A model generated the notes under the pieces. The model was not told the DNA's origin. It made no database searches and was given only the letters and a program-made list of their open reading frames with translations. From NCBI GenBank assembly GCA_030429495.1, contig JAUIFH010000003.1, positions 1 to 64,000 on the forward strand: DNA of 64,000 bases, in the 5' to 3' direction. Position numbers and translations under genes: made by a program. Within the stretch, counting starts at the first letter, position 1. Each line of letters opens with the position of its first letter. This document shows positions 61,453 to 64,000 of the stretch, piece after piece. Origin of the DNA: Alphaproteobacteria bacterium (lineage in GTDB: Bacteria; Pseudomonadota; Alphaproteobacteria; Rhodobacterales; Rhodobacteraceae).

Positions 61453-62214
61453 ATGGCACGTCGCAAGAAGATTTACGAAGGCAAGGCGAAGATTCTCTAC
61501 GAAGGCCCGGAACCCGGCACCTTCGTGCAGTATTTCAAGGATGACGCCACCGCCTTCAACGCCCAGAAGAAGGCGACGATCGAGGGCAAGGGCGTGCTCA
61601 ACAACCGCCTGTCCGAGTTTTTCATGACCGGGCTGACGAATATCGGCATCCCGAACCATTTCATCCGCCGCATCAACATGCGCGAACAGCTGATCCGTCA
61701 GGTGGAAATCATCCCGCTGGAAGTGATCGTGCGCAATTTTGCCGCCGGCTCCATCGCCAAGCGACTCGGGATGGAGGAGGGGACGCACCTGCCGCGTCCC
61801 ATCGTCGAATACAGCTACAAGAACGACGCGCTCGGTGATCCTATGGTGTCCGAGGAATATATCGTTGCCTTTGGCTGGGCCAACCAGCAGGACCTGGACG
61901 ATATCGTGCAGATCGCGCTCCGGGTGAACGATTTCCTCTCGGGTGTGTTCTACTGCGCGGGCATCAAGCTGATCGACTTCAAGATCGAGATCGGCCGCAT
62001 CTGGGACGGCGATTTCATGCGCCTCATCGTCGCGGACGAGATCAGCCCGGACAGTTGCCGGCTCTGGGACATCAAGACCGGCCAGAAGCTCGACAAGGAC
62101 GTGTTCCGCCGTGATCTGGGCAACCTGACCGATGCCTATTCCGAGGTCGCCCGCCGCCTCGGCGTCCTGCCGACGCAGGCCACCCACATGTCGAAACCGA
62201 CCCTGATCAACTGA
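61453..62214 (+). CDS. purC: phosphoribosylaminoimidazole-succinocarboxamide synthase
   Basis: A 253-residue SAICAR synthetase, step eight of purine synthesis. Motifs are [14 protein letters not shown] at the start, [22 protein letters not shown], and [12 protein letters not shown] with metal-binding acidic residues. Start 61453 follows a weak ribosome-binding site. It begins a pur operon with purS and purQ. Confidence 0.97.
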   Translation: MARRKKIYEGKAKILYEGPEPGTFVQYFKDDATAFNAQKKATIEGKGVLNNRLSEFFMTGLTNIGIPNHFIRRINMREQLIRQVEIIPLEVIVRNFAAGSIAKRLGMEEGTHLPRPIVEYSYKNDALGDPMVSEEYIVAFGWANQQDLDDIVQIALRVNDFLSGVFYCAGIKLIDFKIEIGRIWDGDFMRLIVADEISPDSCRLWDIKTGQKLDKDVFRRDLGNLTDAYSEVARRLGVLPTQATHMSKPTLIN

Positions 62215-62228
62215 AAGGCCCCGCCGCG

Positions 62229-62468
62229 ATGAAAGCCCGTGTTCATGTCATGCTCAAGGATGGCGTCCTCGACCCGCAGGGCGAGGCGGTGAAACACGCG
62301 CTCGGCACGCTCGGCTTTTCCGGGGTTGACGGCGTGCGCCAGGGCAAGGTGATCGAACTTGACCTCGCCGCGACCGACAAGGCCGCCGCAGAGGCCGAGG
62401 TCAGGGCGATGTGCGAGAAACTGCTCGCCAATACCGTGATCGAGAAATACACGGTCGAGATCGCCTGA
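62229..62468 (+). CDS. purS: FGAM synthase small subunit
   Basis: A 79-residue protein starting MKARVHVMLKDGVLDPQGEA, the PurS fold. It bridges PurL and PurQ in the three-part phosphoribosylformylglycinamidine synthase. It follows purC by 14 bases, and its stop overlaps the next ATG by one base. Confidence 0.97.
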   Translation: MKARVHVMLKDGVLDPQGEAVKHALGTLGFSGVDGVRQGKVIELDLAATDKAAAEAEVRAMCEKLLANTVIEKYTVEIA

Positions 62469-63511
62469 TGCGCGCTGCGGTCCTGACCGGATACCGCGCC
62501 CCTCTCGACCTTCAGACCGTTCCTGATCCCGGCTGCCCAGCGGACGGAGTCGTCCTCAGGGTCCTTGCCTGCGGCATCTGCCGGTCGGACTGGCACAGCT
62601 GGGCCGGCTCCGATCCGGACGTGGTTCTGCCGCACATTCCCGGGCATGAATACTGCGGTGTGGTGGAGGAAACCGGCCCGCGCGTCACCCGCTGGAAGCG
62701 GGGCGACCGCGTGATCGCGCCCTTCATCCTCGCCTGCGGCCAATGCCCCGCCTGCGCGGAAGGCAACCAGACGACCTGTCCGACGCAAGTCATTCCCGGT
62801 TTCACCGACCCCGGCGCCTTCGCCGAACGCATCGCGGTGCCGCGCGCCGATCACAACCTGACTGCCCTGCCGGAAGGAATGGATCCGGCGCTCGCCGCCG
62901 CGCTCGGTTGCCGCGTCACGACGGCCTGGCATGGTCTGACCGGGCGCGCCGCTCTGCGTCCCGGCGAATGGCTCGCCGTCTTTGGAACCGGCGGCATCGG
63001 CCTCTCGGCGCTTCTCCTCGCCAAGGCCATCGGCGCGCGCGTGGTGATGGTCGACGTGGTCGCGGACAAGCTCGTCCATGCAAGGATGCAAGGCGCCGAC
63101 GCCATCGTCGACGCCGCCACGACGGACGCGCCCGCGGCCGTCCGCGAGATCACCGGCGGCGGTGCACATGTCGCCATCGAGGCGCTCGGGATTGAAGAAA
63201 CGACCGTAAGCGCTTTGAAAAGCCTACGGAAACTCGGCCGCATGGTTCAGATCGGCATGCCCGCGGGAAAGCACACTCAGATGACGCTGCCCATGGACGC
63301 CGTCTATTCCGGCCAGCTCGCGCTCTACGGCACGCGGGGCATGCCCGCCTGGCGCTACCCGAGTCTTCTGAGCCTTATCGAGGCGGGGCAGGTCGATCTG
63401 ACGCCGCTCATCGCCCGCCGCGTATCCCTCTCGGCGGCCTCCGCCGAACTCGCTGCCTTCAACGGGCCGACCCCGCCAGGTGTCGCAGTCATCACCGATT
63501 TCACCCGATGA
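62468..63511 (+). CDS. zinc-dependent alcohol dehydrogenase family protein
   Basis: A 347-residue medium-chain dehydrogenase. The catalytic zinc ligands are in CGICRSDWHSW and GHEYCG, and the structural zinc cysteines are in CGQCPACAEGNQTTC. The Rossmann motif is FGTGGIGLSALL. It uses NAD(P) to oxidise an alcohol; the substrate is unknown. Its placement, one base of overlap after purS and 115 bases before purQ, inside a purine operon, is unusual. Confidence 0.93.
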   Translation: MRAAVLTGYRAPLDLQTVPDPGCPADGVVLRVLACGICRSDWHSWAGSDPDVVLPHIPGHEYCGVVEETGPRVTRWKRGDRVIAPFILACGQCPACAEGNQTTCPTQVIPGFTDPGAFAERIAVPRADHNLTALPEGMDPALAAALGCRVTTAWHGLTGRAALRPGEWLAVFGTGGIGLSALLLAKAIGARVVMVDVVADKLVHARMQGADAIVDAATTDAPAAVREITGGGAHVAIEALGIEETTVSALKSLRKLGRMVQIGMPAGKHTQMTLPMDAVYSGQLALYGTRGMPAWRYPSLLSLIEAGQVDLTPLIARRVSLSAASAELAAFNGPTPPGVAVITDFTR

Positions 63512-63626
63512 CACTTCATCTTGCCGAAAATACCTCGGGGTTTGGGGCAGCGCCCCAATCCGCCGCTGGAACCGGCGCGGCGTTTGAGGTAACAGCCCAT
63601 CAACCCCGCAACCCCGAGGTGCGATC
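63512..63626. repeat. intergenic stem-loop element before purQ
   Basis: The spacer holds TTGCCGAAAATACCTCGGGG followed by a 7-bp stem TTGGGGC-AGC-GCCCCAA. This resembles a short element often seen after genes in Rhodobacteraceae (recalled, not searched). It could be a repeat, a processing site or an inefficient terminator. Confidence 0.5.
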
Positions 63627-64000
63627 ATGAAAGCCGCCGTCATTACCTTCCCCGGATCGAACTGCGACCGCGACCTTGCCGTCGCCTTCGAACGCGCGGG
63701 CGCCGAGGTCATCAAGGTCTGGCACAAGGATGCCGATCTGCCGAAGGGCATCGACATCGTCGGCATCCCCGGCGGATTTTCCTTTGGCGACTACCTGCGC
63801 TGCGGCGCAATCGCGGCGCAATCGCCGGTGGCCTCGGCGGTCAGGGACTTCGCCGGCAAGGGCGGCTATGTCATCGGCATCTGCAACGGCTTCCAGGTCC
63901 TGACCGAAACCGGCCTCCTGCCCGGTGCGCTGCTCCGGAACGCGACGCTGAAATATGTCTGCAAGGCGCTGGACCTCAGGGTAGAGACCGCCGACAGCGC
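63627..64000 (+). CDS. purQ: FGAM synthase glutamine amidotransferase subunit, 3' partial
   Basis: The first 124 residues of PurQ run off the window. The start [17 protein letters not shown], the oxyanion strand [15 protein letters not shown] and the nucleophile cysteine in GICNGFQ are present. It supplies ammonia from glutamine to PurL. The start follows a CGAGGTG. Confidence 0.96.
   Translation, partial: MKAAVITFPGSNCDRDLAVAFERAGAEVIKVWHKDADLPKGIDIVGIPGGFSFGDYLRCGAIAAQSPVASAVRDFAGKGGYVIGICNGFQVLTETGLLPGALLRNATLKYVCKALDLRVETADS

Overview
The window is high-GC DNA of an alphaproteobacterium, most likely Rhodobacteraceae/Paracoccaceae. The reasons are an F1-ATPase zeta inhibitor gene, DUF3305/DUF3306 genes beside a periplasmic formate dehydrogenase, a stand-alone homocysteine methyltransferase and a separate corrinoid protein (parts of a split methionine synthase), a GTTC-N7-GTTC LexA box, and several small family-restricted proteins (DUF6494, DUF6505, DUF1638). 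Genes are tightly packed, with many ATGA-type overlaps. All calls come from reading the sequence; no database search was run.

Layout. 1-4791: the end of a TRAP transporter operon with an amidase, a 55-aa membrane protein, an SDR dehydrogenase, 2-dehydro-3-deoxygalactonokinase and KDPGal aldolase (De Ley-Doudoroff galactose/galactonate catabolism). 4844-20909: a formate dehydrogenase island. It holds the structural genes (FdhA, FdhB, cytochrome b subunit), the chaperone TorD, DUF3305/3306, a TAT-leader protein, a multi-cluster 4Fe-4S protein, an Mrp-type Fe-S carrier, a ligase-like protein and a divergent cytochrome c. It ends with a two-component system whose response regulator lacks the sigma-54 contact loop. 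20906-23787: a GtrII/GtrB-like glucosylation pair.

23923-44476 is the most interesting region, a self-contained alcohol oxidation locus. It encodes a FIST-domain sensor, a hybrid histidine kinase and a LuxR-type regulator in one operon; a PQQ alcohol dehydrogenase carrying the Asp-Tyr-Asp signature of lanthanide-dependent enzymes; pqqABCDE; a beta-propeller protein and an ABC-type binding protein; a PedF-like cytochrome c and a XoxJ-like binding protein; coxGSLM (form II molybdenum hydroxylase); and an orphan NosR-like/ApbE pair. Reading the intergenic regions by eye shows a palindromic element (best form ACCAWGGTCGAAT) exactly 21 nt upstream of a -10-like hexamer in front of seven transcription units of this locus. 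This ties the cox and nosR-like genes to alcohol oxidation and predicts one class II activator, probably the LuxR-type regulator.

44495-49624: an RND efflux pump with a divergent TetR regulator. 49780-64000: mainly housekeeping. It holds tRNA-Asn and a CAT-anticodon tRNA, an MBL hydrolase, an orphan EnvZ-like kinase, purM-purN, RNase D, a lipoprotein, a SufE-like protein, DUF1638, the corrinoid protein, a LexA-boxed radical SAM protein, the homocysteine methyltransferase, the zeta inhibitor, and purC-purS-(zinc alcohol dehydrogenase)-purQ, where purQ is cut by the window edge.
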